Positions 37,407 through 49,300 of a stretch of 64,000 bases of DNA are shown piece by piece; position 1 is the first letter of the stretch, and every line of letters begins with the position of its first letter. Under the pieces are notes generated by a model. The model made no database searches, was not told where the DNA came from, and was given only the letters and a program-made list of their open reading frames with translations. Both the position numbers and the translations under genes were made by a program. Source of the DNA: Lunularia cruciata (lineage: Eukaryota > Streptophyta > Marchantiopsida > Lunulariales > Lunulariaceae); contig OX419755.1 of assembly GCA_948567375.1 (NCBI GenBank), positions 54,193,001-54,257,000 on the forward strand, given 5' to 3'.

Positions 37407-38144
37407 TGTAATACCAAGAGCTAGCCATATGATCTAGATGTGAAATTTGGTTTGGTAACATCTAGAATGATGTTATACATGATGGTCAAAATAGATAAGA
37501 TAGAAGTATCACCAAAAGAGTACTTCTACAAATAAGGCAAAAATCAAAATAGACTTGAGAACCTTTAAACCAATAGCTAGACATATGATTTAAAGGTGAG
37601 AATTGGTTTGGTAACATTTGGAAGGATGTTACACATGATGGAATAAACAGATCAGAAAGAGGTATCACCAAAAGGGGACTTCTACTAATAGAGTAGGAAC
37701 CGAAATATGACAAATCTTTGAAGGCAATTTCAGAGGCCTAAACGGATGAATTAGGCCTTGAAAATGTGCAGATTCCCCCTCTTCCAACAAAGGAAAGGCT
37801 GGCCTTCCCTCCCCCTGCTTTGTCTCGTCAAGAGCTTTCCAATGGTACCTTACGTGATTCTGAGATTCTTACAAGAAGATTCCCTAAAAGATTCCCTTTG
37901 GTCAAAGCTTGTTTGACCAACCAGATAGGACATAGACCAGAAATGTCACCCATCCAAGTAAGTAATCCAAGGATGGAGCTTGCTGACATGTCACCTATCT
38001 GTGTCCCTAATCCTATGGTGGAGCTTCCTCGGAGGAGATCCTCTTTGTCTATATAATAAAGAGAAGGTGCTCCTTTGGGGCATCGAATGTTTGAGTGTGC
38101 AATCTGTGTTTTCTCTCTTCTCTTGTCCTTGGAGTATTACACCA
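37407..38144 (+). repeat. Solo LTR of family G inside chromovirus C
   Basis: 738 bp starting TGTAATACCAAGAGC, with a TATA-like TCTATATAATAAAGAG near 38047 and an ATTACACCA end. CCGTC precedes it (37402-37406) and CCATC follows (38145-38149), a target duplication with one mismatch. Host sequence resumes exactly with the protease-linker region of C. It is nearly collinear with the LTR of G (61621-62369). Confidence 0.87.
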
Positions 38145-38149
38145 CCATC

Positions 38150-38868
38150 TTGGGACTGACTATTCTTAAGTGTCTTACTCAGAGGTGCCAGACAACCTTA
38201 TTAGAAATTCCTACCTTGGTGTTGTACTTGAATTTGTCGTCGGGTCCAATCAAATTGAACCTTATGATGTTCAAGCCAAGGTAGTCCTAGAATGACATCA
38301 TAGTGTAGAGGTGCCACTACAAACCTCATACACTCCAAATACTCCTTCCCAATCTTAAAAGTAACAAGATGTGAGGTACAGAATGTAGAACCCTTTCTAC
38401 CATCTTACATCATCAATCTACTTCTAATCACTAGTTTGATAAGAATACCCAATTCCTTTGCTACTTGCATAGATATGCAATTCTCTAAACTTCTAGAATC
38501 AACCAAAATCCTACAACCTTGATTGATATCATACCTTGCAAGTGAAGCAAACTTGCATAAGTCGAGCCTTCAATACCATTGGAACTAATCAAGCTCCCCG
38601 TAGGCAGCTTGAAATCTCCTACTAGGATTCCTTGTTTCCCTGATCATTTTATTCCACAAAATCCATTTGGGCAACTTGTCAAGGTTGCCTATTCCTAAGT
38701 GGATATTCAGCAATGCAATGTCCAACTTGGTGACAATAAAAAGAACCTCCATTTTGTTGCAATCTTTCTTTATCTGCTATACCAAGTGGTCTCCGTTGGA
38801 TAGCATCAATCTCCATTGGTGCTGGTTCTTCCAGCACTAATTTATTGGTAGGCTTTGTGTAGGTTGAG
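38150..38868 (-). pseudogene. Protease and gag end of chromovirus C
   Basis: Minus-strand protease fragments (about 38640-38150) match those of D. The gag end (to 38679) holds the zinc knuckle F-Y-C-H-Q-V-G-H-C-I-A-E-Y, in which the last Cys is replaced by Tyr. The gag is truncated at 38868 by the LTR of D. Confidence 0.75.
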
Positions 38869-39293
38869 TGTAACAATATGGAGTTTAGCGCCAAAGTTAG
38901 TCGGGCTTACGAAGTAGCACATAAGACAAATTAGCCTAGAATATTCCGGAAGTATCTAGGAAGCTTCTTGGGAAGCTTCTTGGCTAGCTTAGCTTGCACC
39001 TCAAGTAAGTAGCTTCTAGAAGGAAGCTTCTAGGAGCTTCCAACTAGCTTAGCTTGCATGCCAAGTAGACAACTTCTAGAAGGAAGCTTCTTGAGAAGCT
39101 TCCTAGTTAACCTAGCTTGCACTCTAAGAAAGCAGCTTGAGGAAGGTTCTTGAGAAGCTTCTCAAGGACCTTGTATGCTACCTATAAATACCAAAGTCAA
39201 AGCTCATGCTAGGCATTCAAAGTTTCCTTCATTCAAGTGTCCTAATGTGAGTTTTCATTCTCTTATTTCTCTCCTTGGATCTGGTCTTTTACA
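38869..39293 (+). repeat. Left LTR of chromovirus D
   Basis: 425 bp with TG...CA ends, internal AAGCTT-rich modules and a CTATAAATACC box near 39182. The downstream primer site (39295-39306, TAGTATTAGAGT) is a damaged form of the initiator-Met site. Confidence 0.88.
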
Positions 39294-39311
39294 TTAGTAT
39301 TAGAGTAGGAA

Positions 39312-40475
39312 TGGGATGGATGGAATTTATGGACCACCAAATCCACTTCCACCAAACCATTGGGATTTTTGTGTCCAAGTACTACCCAAGCATCGTTTCA
39401 CACAATTCATCACCTTGCACTTTGGACAAGATTTTCTGTATATGATCACCATATCTGAAGAACCCTTGGTGCTTTTGGTTGTAACTTATGGCAAACGGTG
39501 GATGTGTGTTGTTTTTATGTGTTAATAAATTAGATAGATTTGGAGTGGTGTGATAGAGTATCAACCAGGGTGGAAATACCCAATGTTATCCTTGCTATGC
39601 AGCAACAAATTGAACACCTTACTTGATTGTTGGATGAACAAGATCTTTGACGACAAGAGCAATTGGAGAGAGTACCAATTTGAGAAGGAGAAGATCGGAT
39701 CTGATTCCCTAAACCTAAGGTATTTGAAGGCAAGAATCTTCCGAGTGCAATGGAGAATTTTGTGTTTGATTGTGAATGTTATTTTGTGTTTGATTGTGAA
39801 TGTTATTTTGAAGCTACCAATCTACAAGACAAGCAAAAATAGATTTTCTTGGCTCCTAGCCAATTGGATGGAGTAGCAAAGCTATGGTGGAGATTCCAAG
39901 TGGAGCGAGCCAAACAACAAATGGTTGCACCAATCTTGACATGGGCAAAATTCAAGAGCGCAATAATTAGTCGGTTCTATGCTATAAATGCCACATGAAC
40001 TGCACGGGATAAGTTGGCAGAGTTGAAATAGATTGGCTCTGTAAGAAGTTACATCACGTAGTTCCAAAACACCATCATGCAAATTCCAGATATATTGGAA
40101 GGTGAAGCTCTAGATCAATTCGTGAGGAGCTTGAAGGCAAGAACCAAATTAGAGGTAACCATGCGAGAGCCACAACACTTGGAGGAAGCCATGCGGTTGG
40201 CCAAATGTTTTGATTCCTTGCTGGCAACAACTTGGTCTCGACCTCCACCTCCACAAAGCCTACCAATACACTACACACAAGTGGAGGAACTAGCACCAAT
40301 GGAGATTGATGCAATTCAACAAAGACTGCTTGGCACGGCAGATAGGGAGAAACTACGACAAAATGGTGGTTGTTTTTATTGTTGCCAGTTAGGGCATCGC
40401 ATTGCTGAATGTCCACTCAAGAATGGACGACCTCAAAAAGTTGCCCAAGTAGAGGTTGTAGAGCAGAATGATTAG
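39312..40475 (+). pseudogene. gag of chromovirus D
   Basis: The capsid part is broken by stops, but the last 132 codons (40077-40475) are open. They contain a retrotransposon gag end (L-K-A-R-T-K-L-E-V region) and a complete zinc knuckle C-F-Y-C-C-Q-L-G-H-R-I-A-E-C, which binds RNA in the particle. A short duplicated segment lies at about 39769-39804 (GTGTTTGATTGTGAATGTTA occurs twice). Confidence 0.78.
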
Positions 40476-40522
40476 GGAACTGAGGAATCCCAATAGGAGA
40501 TTTTGAGCCGCCAATTGGGAGC

Positions 40523-41286
40523 TTGATTAGTTCCAATGAGATTGAAGGCTCAACCTATGCAAGTTTGCTTCACTTGCAAGGTATGATATTTAATTGTGGT
40601 TGTAAGATTTTGGTTGATTTTGGAAGTTTAGAGAATTGCATGTCTATGCAAGTAGCAAAGGAATTGGGTATTCTTGTCAAGACAATGATAAGAAGTAGTT
40701 TGATGATGGCGGATGGTAGAAAGGGTTCTGCATTCCGCACCTCGCATCTTATTACCTTCAAGATTGGGAAGGAGTATTTAGAGTGTATGAGGTTTGTAGT
40801 GGCACCTCTACACTATGTGTTTTTCTAGGTCTACCTTGGCTTGAATGTCATAAGGTTCAATTTGATTGGACTCGATGCCAAATTCAAGTACAATACCAAG
40901 GTAAGAATTTCCGATTAGGTTGTCTGGCACCTCTGAGTAAGACACTTAGGAATAGTTAGTCCCAAGATAGGAAGTTTGTTGAGAAGGTAGCCATAGAGCA
41001 AACCTTGAAGGAAGTGGAGTCCCAAGATGGGAAGTTTGCCAAGAAGGCAACCATGGAGCAAGCTTGGAAGAGAGATGAGTCCCTAGAAGGGAAGTCTGTT
41101 AGTAAAGGAGCCATAGAGCAAGCTTTGAAGGAAGATAAGTCTATATTTGCGGTGTGGATCAAGCCAATTGCACAAGACCAATTTGTGGAGGACCGAGAGC
41201 CTCATCAAGCAATGGTTGATCGGATAGTTAAGGAGTTTGCAGACATGTTTCTGGATGCTCTGCCAAAGGGATTACCCTCCGATTGA
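40523..41286 (+). pseudogene. Protease and linker of chromovirus D
   Basis: An open frame at 40523-40828 carries the retropepsin-like V-D-F-G-S-L-E-N-C-M-S segment and an M-M-A-D-G-R stretch. The frame then shifts, and 41005-41286 encodes the repetitive charged linker followed by E-F-A-D-M-F-L-D, which leads into RT. A TGA at 41284-41286 separates it from the RT frame. Confidence 0.72.
40954..41150 (+). repeat. Tandem linker repeat of chromovirus D, three 60-bp units
   Basis: Each unit encodes about 20 residues, for example S-Q-D-G-K-F-A-K-K-A-T-M-E-Q-A-W-K followed by charged residues. The last two units and part of the first are open in frame at 41005-41150. The corresponding block in A has four units. 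Confidence 0.85.
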
Positions 41287-41289
41287 GGT

Positions 41290-42122
41290 ATGCCTTTCAA
41301 GATCGAGTTATTGCCAGGGAGTACTCTAGTGAGTAGACTTATCTATCGGCTCTCACCAAAAGAGTTGGAGGAGTTGCAAACAACACTTATAGAATTGTTG
41401 GAGAAGGACTTCATACGGCATAGTATCTCTCCTTGGGGAGCACCGGTACTATTTGTTCCAAAGAAGGATGGAGGACTTCATTTTTGTATTGATTATCTTG
41501 GGCTCAATAAGCAAACCGTGAAGAATGCATATCCCTCGCCTCGGATCGATGACTTGCTTGATCAACTAAGTGGAGCACGCTACTTTTCCAAGTTGGATCT
41601 TTGCAGCGGCTATTGGCAAATTCCTATTGAGAGAGAGGATGTGCAAAAGATTGCCTTTCATACAAGGTATGGGCATTTTGAGTAGAGAGTTCTACCTTTT
41701 GGACTCACTAATGCCCCTGCAATCTTCATGGATCAGATGCATCGGGTGTTGGATAGACTATTGGATTGGTTCGTGAGGTGTTCTTGGATGATATCCTAAT
41801 TTATGGTGAGATAGAGGTAGAACACATGAATCATGTGTGAGACATCCTAAGATGACTACGACAATGGAAATTTTACTACAAGAAGTCAAAGTGTGCCTTT
41901 TGGCAAAAGGAGGTTACCTTCTTGGGTCATAAGATCTCATCAAAGGGGATCAAGATGGAAGAAGAGAAGATCAAGGCCATTAATGATTGACCTACCCCAA
42001 AGGATGCTATAGAAGTACGAGCATTCAATGGATTGGCCAGTTTTTACCGACGGTTCATCTATTATTATGCTCATGTGGCTGCACCATTAACTGACCTCTT
42101 GGGAAAGAACTTGAGCTTCCAG
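41290..42122 (+). pseudogene. Reverse transcriptase of chromovirus D
   Basis: An open stretch of 131 codons (41290-41685) holds the RT palm blocks, including [13 protein letters not shown] and [13 protein letters not shown]. After a TAG at 41683-41685 the text continues through the catalytic F-L-D-D box (Asp codons 41787-41792), with a small deletion before it. The thumb/connection follows to about 42122 with further stops. Confidence 0.85.
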
Positions 42123-42475
42123 TGGACCACCAAGCATGAAGAAGCATTCTAGAAGTTAAAGTATCTTCAAGACCCATTCTTCAACCATATGATCCTCAAC
42201 TACCTTGTGTAGTTGATTTTGATACTTCCAACTTTGCAATTGGAGTCGTGCTGCAACAAGAATTCCTAGATGGACTCCATCCCATTGCCTTTGTGTCTTG
42301 CCAACTCAATACGGTTGAAAAAAACTACTCTGCACAAGATCAAGAACAACTTGCAATGGTATACGCCACCAAGGTATGGAGGCATTACCTCTTGGGGAAA
42401 CAAGTGATCATGCAAACTGATCACAAACCATTGTTGTAAACCTTACACTTGGAACACATGAAGAGTCAACATCAT
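42123..42475 (+). pseudogene. RNase H of chromovirus D, left part
   Basis: A segment of 63 open codons at 42248-42439 shows F-V-S-C-Q-L-N, Y-S-A-Q-D-Q-E-Q-L-A-M-V-Y and T-D-H-K-P-L-L, the RNase H core with its Asp. The reading is cut at 42475 by element E and resumes at 56152. Confidence 0.85.
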
Positions 42476-42862
42476 TGTGGTGCCCACATTTTTTGTTTTT
42501 TTTGAGAATAAAGGAGAAGAAGTGTATAGAGAAGTCGGATTGCGCTTGTATGGCCAAAGAAGGCAAAGAAAAGAGTCTTCGGGTTGAAATCCAAAGTAAA
42601 GTGACTTCGGGTCATAAGGCAAAGTACTCGGAAATGTCTTGTTAGCATACAATACAAAGTAAATTGTCTTCGGATTGGGGGGAGCTCAACCCAAGGCGAA
42701 GACAGTCTAACAACCTTCCGTCGGGGTGAGAAATTAAAAAAGGAGTTGTTTCAAAACCGGCGGCTCATACGCGCGAAGGTTGATTGACAGTGACAGGTGC
42801 ATGCCGGAGGTGTGATTTCTTGGTAGAAACTTGAAGTGACGGAAGATGAAGAAGCACAACTC

Positions 42863-42870
42863 TATAAAAA
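42863..42870 (+). promoter_or_regulatory. Upstream TATA box in U3 of element E
   Basis: TATAAAAA, conserved in the right LTR at 52773. It lies about 300 bp before the ATG at 43172 and could drive a separate mRNA for the U3 protein. This role is inferred. Confidence 0.45.
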
Positions 42871-43171
42871 TCGAAACTGCAACGACGAAATGTTGAGCAA
42901 TTTTCCTTTGCCGTTGAGGAGTTGTCTTGCAGGTGATCGGGGGAAAGGGAAATAGAGTTGGGCTTGTGTTAGTGCGTAGGAAGAAGTTGCAAGAGTGAAA
43001 TTGAGAGAAAGTGAGAAAGCAGAAGAGATGGGAGGAGGGAAGAAGAACTCCGAATTTGCAGTGAGAAATCATGCAATTTGGAGATTAGATGTAGTAGCAA
43101 GGATCGAAGTCTTGAGCCGACTTCGGATCCCCTTTCTGGCATGGAACTGAAACGTAAGTTTTCTAGGAACC

Positions 43172-45262
43172 ATGACAGAGATCATTGAGAGTAAGTGTCT
43201 CAATGGACCCGAGGAGGAAGGGAAGAGAGGAAATCCGGCTCGCTGGACAGAGTCGGATTGGAGACTTGTACTCGGGAAGGAGGCGAGCTCGGAGCAGGGA
43301 GCCACGTTCTTGGGAAAAGGAGAGATAGCCCAAGTAACTCAGGAGGTGAGAGATGCCTTCTCGTCAAAGAGAACAAAGAATGGGTACAAGGTAGAAAGTT
43401 ACAAAGACCCTATCAAGAGAGGAATTGTGAGTGCTTTGATGGCAATCCTAAAGCCGGAGAGAACAACATATGTGATGAAACACCAAGCGGTGTTCTTTCA
43501 CAAATTGTTTGTAGGAGAACCAATTAATTGGGCGAGGTGTTTTCACGGGAGAACGAGGCAGATGGTGTGGAATCTACGGGATAAGTTGCCTCCACATTAC
43601 ATTGTGCCATTTGCAGCGCACTTCTACCTTGGGCTCAATTTGCTGAACTTGGCGGAGCGGAATCGGATGGTGTCGCACTTTCATCTTGATGTGCAAAAGG
43701 AGGTCGATGTCGAGGAGCAGCAATACATTCTCCAAATCTGGAGCACGGACGACTACTATGCAAAGACATGGAAAAATATGGAAGTCATAGTGAGTACCCC
43801 AACAAAAAAGAGGACTCGGGAAGCAAAAGCTGAAGAAAACAAGAAACCTCGGAAGATGCAAAGAAGTAACCCGAGGCAAGAAATGGTGGTAATTGAGTCA
43901 GAAGATGAAGACTCAGAAGGCGAGGCCGAGCTCAAGACGGAGGACTCGGAGCATGAGGAGGAACCTAAGCTGACACTGCAGAGCGGAGATACGAGCAGTG
44001 ATAGTGAGGACGGTGGAGAGATGACCTTGGCGCCAGTGGCTGAAGAATACAAAGAAGAAGTGCAAGCCGAGGTAGAAGCCAAAGACAATACAGCGCTGGA
44101 AGACAAAGTACCGGTGCCAAAGGAGAAGAAGATCGCAGTGCAGCAAGGAGTTTGCTCGCGACGTAAGGCAAAGTGTGAGGCAGGACCGAGTCGAGTGAAG
44201 GCAGAGGTAGAAGAAAGCTTGGGCAGTGAGGCATCAATCCCGATACAAAGACTCTAGAGAAGAAGGCGAGTATCAGGAGAATACAAGGAGAAAAGAGAGA
44301 CCACTCCATGGGAGGAAGAAGTTGCCAGTGATGGAGTGGAGTACCTGCGAGAAGTAGTGTGCCCGTTGTTGGTGAAGTTGGAGCAAAAGAAGAAGAAGAT
44401 GCAGTTGACTTGTCCCGAGGTAAAGACTGTATTGCAGGTGGTAGCAAGATTAGAAGAAGAGAACTCGGAGTTGAAGAGGAGTGTAACCCAAGGTGAGGAG
44501 GAGAGAGAAGTACTGCGAGCAGAGGCAGTAGAGAGAAGTCAAGTTATTGAAGACCTGCAGAAGGAAGTGAGCTATCGAGTGGATCTTGCAAGGAAGAGTG
44601 ATATCGCAAGAGAGAGACATGTAGCTGAATACGAAATCTTGAAGCAGTAGTTTGCTTATTCAAGGGTAGAGCTTATTCATGCTATGGCGAGGATAGCAGC
44701 AAAGGATCAAGAGCTTAATAGAGTGATGGAGAGTATGGAGGAGAAGAAGCAACTTTGGCAACAAGAGTTGGCTACGAGATATAGAGAAGAAGAGAGATTA
44801 TGAGAGTTACTTCGTAATCAGGAAGAGAAGGTTGTCCAGAAAGAGAAGGAGAAGGAGTCGGTGAAAGCCAAATTCAAGGAAGAATTGGCGATGTACAGAG
44901 AGGAATGGCTTGCAGATCAGGAGCAAGAAAGGAAGACAAGATTGGAGCCATTTCAGGAGATAGTCCTCAGAGTAAACGCGATGTTAAGTACAAAGGCCAG
45001 CGTTCGAATTGAAGAAGCGCAACTGCACGAGTTGAAGTTGTTGGTGCAGGAGACGAGGCAAAGACAAGCAAAGGACACTGAGATGAAAGTCTTGTTAATA
45101 AAATTAAGAGCTCGTGTAGATAGAAAGGTTTTGGAGGTAGAGGATAACATTTCCATTAGATTAGACTTAGTGAAAGTAGAGCTAGAAAAACTTTGGAGGG
45201 ATATTAAAGCAAAACCCAAAGTAGATAACATAGGAGTGCAAATGTCTTTGGAGTTGCCATAA
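43172..45262 (+). pseudogene. U3-encoded protein of element E, left copy
   Basis: One frame runs from the ATG at 43172 through 45262 with three interruptions: TAG at 44255-44257, TAG at 44648-44650 and TGA near 44801. The first two are CAG in the right LTR; the third site is a stop in both (TAA at right). The protein would be nearly 700 residues. The first 220 or so are globular and contain S-Y-K-D-P, L-K-P-E-R-T-T-Y and G-E-P-I-N-W-A-R segments. A strongly acidic Glu/Asp/Ser stretch follows (about 240-330), then a long Glu/Lys/Arg-rich coiled coil. It is neither gag nor pol, and I see no membrane segment, so it is not env-like. The P-I-N-W style recalls uncharacterised proteins of plant transposons, from memory only. 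Function unknown. Confidence 0.75.
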
Positions 45263-45580
45263 GAGACATTAGAGAAGAGTGGGTTAGGAGATAAGGAGTT
45301 AGAAAGATTACCCACTAGTGGAATTTCAGATCAAGAAAGAGAATTGCTTGATCTGGTAGAAGAAGTAGAAGATCTGAAACCCGAGGACAGAATATTAGGA
45401 AGTAAATTTACTTTGGGTTCGGCTTTGAAAGCCGAAGAAGAAGTAGACATCGGATTGGAGTAGTAACCAATTTGAGATTTGAAGGGGCAAATATGAAGAG
45501 GTGCATTGTCATTTCGGATCTACAGGTTAGAATAGTTGTTGTAGAAACGGTATAGTTGTTAGAACTGTCAATTGCTTCAC

Positions 45581-45588
45581 TATTTAAG
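45581..45588 (+). promoter_or_regulatory. Probable promoter for element E genomic RNA
   Basis: TATTTAAG, conserved in the right LTR, is followed about 30 bp later by the presumed start of R and then by a polyadenylation motif. This spacing is usual for an LTR promoter and would place the long coding region entirely in U3. Confidence 0.5.
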
Positions 45589-46265
45589 AGTGGCATTTGC
45601 AAGAAATTGTTGTTCAGTGCTCATTATTTCTGAGAATAGATAAAGCAAAGTGCTGTGAAGTAGTGCTCGTCGCTTGAGCTTGATTCCGAGTATCAACTTT
45701 GTACTTGTGTTTGTGAGTGTTTGGAGAAATTTGAAGTGCAAGTCAGTGTGCTTGTTGGATGTTGGATTCCACAGCCTTGATCTTCATTTTGTGTGTTTGA
45801 TCTTGAGTGAAGTGCAATCGAAGCAATGCCTTGACAGATCTGAGAGGAATTGTAGTGTTGGTAGTATTCTGCATTTGTGAGTGCGGTGCGAAGTTGATGT
45901 GAAGCAATTTCAATCAAGGAAGTTGTGCCTTCAGTGGAAGGGTAGAACACAATTCTAAGGCAAAATTGTTTTGCAGTGAAGTGCCGTTTTTGGGAGAGCC
46001 TAAATCATCACAATCAAGATTGTTTGGAAAGAATTGACGGATTTGTGATTAAGGAGTGTGAATTCATGACAAGGTTGCGAGTCAGTGCTTGTTACTCTCT
46101 TCTGGGTGTGGTTTCTACCTGAGAGATTAAAGAAGAACTCAAGAAGAACTACATGTTACTGTTTGAATTCGTATTTGGACATTTCTGACTTGTATCTTTG
46201 CGGGAACAAACTTTACTTACCCCATTACCGCAAAAGTGATATTTTCCGAGTTGTCACATGATTTT

Positions 46266-46284
46266 TGGCACCGCTGCCGGGGAT
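46266..46284 (+). other. Primer binding site, Asp-tRNA type (element E)
   Basis: TGGCACCGCTGCCGGGGAT lies seven bases after the LTR end. It differs at two bases from the complement of the 3' end of plant tRNA-Asp (TGGCGCCGTTGCCGGGGAT), the primer known for Athila-type elements. Confidence 0.85.
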
Positions 46285-46346
46285 ACAAATCTCAGAAGTG
46301 GAAGAATACGAAGCCAAATTGGAAACTGGGTAGCAACGTAATATGA

Positions 46347-49300
46347 ATGTCTGCATTGAGAGAACAACGGGAAGAGAGAGCTCAAAGACGAGCACTCCAG
46401 CATGAAGAAGACAAACGTTTGAACATCCTATCCATCATTGATGAAACTGAACAAGAGGCGTTGGAGTTTCAACTCCTTCACAAAGTGCAAGAAGCCCTGT
46501 GAGAACTTGACCACAAGAAACACGAAGGCGGTTGGCAAGGCTACTTCGCATCTCCTTCTTCTTCCAAGAAGAAGAAAGAATCAAGTGGGCAAACATATGC
46601 ATTGCGGCCCAGTACACCAACTTCCCCTAGAGCTGTAAAGGAAGTTGTTTCCTTGAAGACCTTTGTTCGAGAAAAGACAGCAAGAACACTTACTGAAGAT
46701 GAGTGTCAACATCTTCTACAAACAATTCCTCGATTGTCCCAAAGGAATTTTGAAGAACCAATTGAAGGTGTTAATCTTGAATCTTCCACTCGGGTTGAAG
46801 TCGACACCCTCATAGCAGAAATTGTCGAAGAAGACCCCACCTTGAACTTGAAAAATTGGAATCCTTGGGCTGACAACACGGCGTCAATTCCAGCCAATCC
46901 TTCCGTTCCGTCAAGTTCCACATTACCTCAGACGATCCCAGTGCATCAAACGATGACTTCACTTCCTGTCACCCAACATGCCTATCAAAAGTACAAGGGG
47001 ACAGAACAAGACAAAGACCCCGATGAATTCATCAAAGAATTTGAAGTCATCTCCTTTGCTAACAAGGAGCATGACTCGGCGGATCGACTGAGAATTTTCC
47101 CAAGTCTGCTCCGCAAGAAAGCTCGGAGCTGGTACACCCATGTGACCCAAAAGGGGTTTGTACCAGCGGACTGGGCAGACTTGAGAAACAACTTCTTGGA
47201 ACGATTATAGGAAGTTGACTACGATATGAGTGTCTTCGCGGCACTCAACGATTTGGACCGTGGCAAGAAGGAGAAGTTGAGAGACTACTCTGAGTGGTTC
47301 ATGGCACTACTGAACCAAGTTCCCAAGCAATCGGGGGTGGTGGGTTACTCCGATGCCCAAGCCATTACCTGGTTCCTCGGGGGCCTTTCACCAGAGATAT
47401 GAATCTTTGCCAAGGAGAGGAATGTAACTTCCTTGGACAAAGTACTCAAACATGTCGCTCGTTATGAAGCGGCCCACTCTCACTCTGCCGGAAACCGGAG
47501 AAACCGGGAGAAGAAAGGCAAGAAGCCTAGAAGAAGAGCTTCGTGCAATACCTCCTCTTCTTCGGACAAATCCTCCACAACTTCAAGCTCTTCTTCGGAA
47601 TCCAAAGAAGAATCCAAGCCAAGACGAGTCCGAAGATGTGGAGGCAAGAAACCTATGACTCCTCCAGCCAAGAGTGTACATAAGGCGGATACCAAGCTAG
47701 ATGTCCTCATCAAGGAGTTTTTGGATTTCAAGATCCAGATGATTGGGACCAAGGACCAAAGGAAGGCCCTAACATTTGGACGATCTAATGTGTGGTGCAC
47801 CGCATGTGGCAAATCCGGCCATGCCAACACAGAATGCAATACTCGTAATGCATTCCCAGTGCAGCAAATTGATTGGGTTCCGGGATGGAACCAAGACGAG
47901 GACGAGGAGGCTGTGTACCAAACTCAGGTGGTACAACCTCAAGCGAGCACATTGTATCAAGGTCCGAGGTTTGGACCCAAGGAGTATAACCCCAATGCTC
48001 CTCCACAAAGACCACCGATGAGCAACCAAAATCGGCCTCAGAATGTTGCACCCGGAGCCTGTTATAATTGTGGCTTGATGGGACATTGGTCCCCAAATTG
48101 TCCCGAGCCTAGAAGGCAAATTGGGTACGTTCCCTTGTGCAAAAATTGTAAAGGATCGGGGCATACGGGCAACCAATGCCCTCACCCACCAAACCCGAAG
48201 CCGCCTGTAAAGTATGTACAGACCCCCGCTGAGCGTGCAACACTTCAGCCAAAGGGGGATACGAATGTAAATTGTATTACTCTTGAGGAAGAAAGACCTC
48301 AAGAAGGGAGTCCGGCCTCAGAAGGGGAATGGCCGGACCTTGAAATTTTGAAGGTTGAGACACGCTCTAGTAAGAAAAAACGTGATCCCGAAGAACTGAG
48401 TATGACTTCATTGTCCTCCCGAAAGGCAAAGAGACTTCACCCAAAAGCCATTCTTTCGGCCAAGGAGGAAAAGATCCTCACAAAAGCCAAAGCTAAAGCC
48501 TTGCAGAAAGAATTAAAGGAGGCATTACTCAGGACTCGGGAACTGAGTTTGGAAGAGGAGACGAAGATGAAATCTCCAATTTTTCCGGCAGACATCCGAT
48601 CCAAAGTAAAGGGTCTGATCCAAGCCGAGGTGGGCCAACCCGAGGAACCTCGAGTTAAGGCCATCAGCAAGCCCGTCACCATTTTGAAGCGTCACAAAGT
48701 CAAGAGGGAACATGGAGAGACTTTGGACCCAAAGCCGAAGACAAAGACGGTCAAATTGGGAGGAGTTCCCCAATATGATATTGTAGCCAATCTGGCCACC
48801 ACAAATGCCAACGTTACATTCAAGCAATTGTGGGAAGATAACAAGTTGTACAAGAGACAGCTGAATTCGGCCCTCAAGAAGGTAAGGTCGATGTCAAAGA
48901 AGGACCTACGTGCTATTTATCGTATTGAACAAGAAGACTTGGGATCTCCCGAGGTAGACGCGGAGATTGCAGGGTGCATGATCACATCGATACCCATTGA
49001 CTCTGAGTCCGGTGTGAATGTCATGACCAAAGATACTGCGAATCGACTCGGGTTTCATACGTTTGAACCCACACCCCGAGTCTTGATTCGCAGACCAAAC
49101 CAGGAGACGGCCATTGGGCATGCTGTCAAACATTACCATGATCATTGGAGGGGTACCCTTCAAGTTGAATTACATCATGTTGCGACCAGTGACAAAAACG
49201 AGTTACCCTCTGTTGATCGGCAGACCTTGGTTGTACATCAGCAGAAGTTAAGATTCAAGGACATTTCATCCAAAGATCAGAAGATGGTGACAGTGAGTTG

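Larger units (their letters stand above)
33836..38868 (-). mobile_element. Chromovirus C, minus strand, interrupted and 5'-truncated
   Basis: Read on the minus strand, the element retains gag (from about 38868), protease, repetitive linker, RT, RNase H, integrase, chromodomain, purine tract and 3' LTR. It is interrupted by a family-G solo LTR (37407-38144). Its 5' end is cut at 38868, where plus-strand element D inserted within gag. The continuation on the other side of D is not evident. It belongs to the same family as A, D and F. All domains carry stops or shifts. Confidence 0.85.
42476..46258 (+). repeat. Left LTR of element E (3783 bp)
   Basis: Starts TGTGGTGCCCACA and ends GTTGTCACA. 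U3 appears to be about 3.1 kb and holds the coding region at 43172-45262 with its own TATA box at 42863. A second TATA-like box at 45581 and a polyadenylation motif near 45650 mark the likely start of R. By eye the two LTR copies are very similar, with differences mostly C/T and G/A. Confidence 0.92.

Noticed and set aside
40956-41162. Minus-strand frame across the linker repeat of D
   Set aside because: It is the shadow of the sense-strand linker repeat; a similar antisense frame occurs in A for the same reason.
43172-45262. Envelope-like gene in element E
   Set aside because: The protein is charged and coiled-coil rich, with no signal peptide, transmembrane segment or Cys pattern of an envelope.
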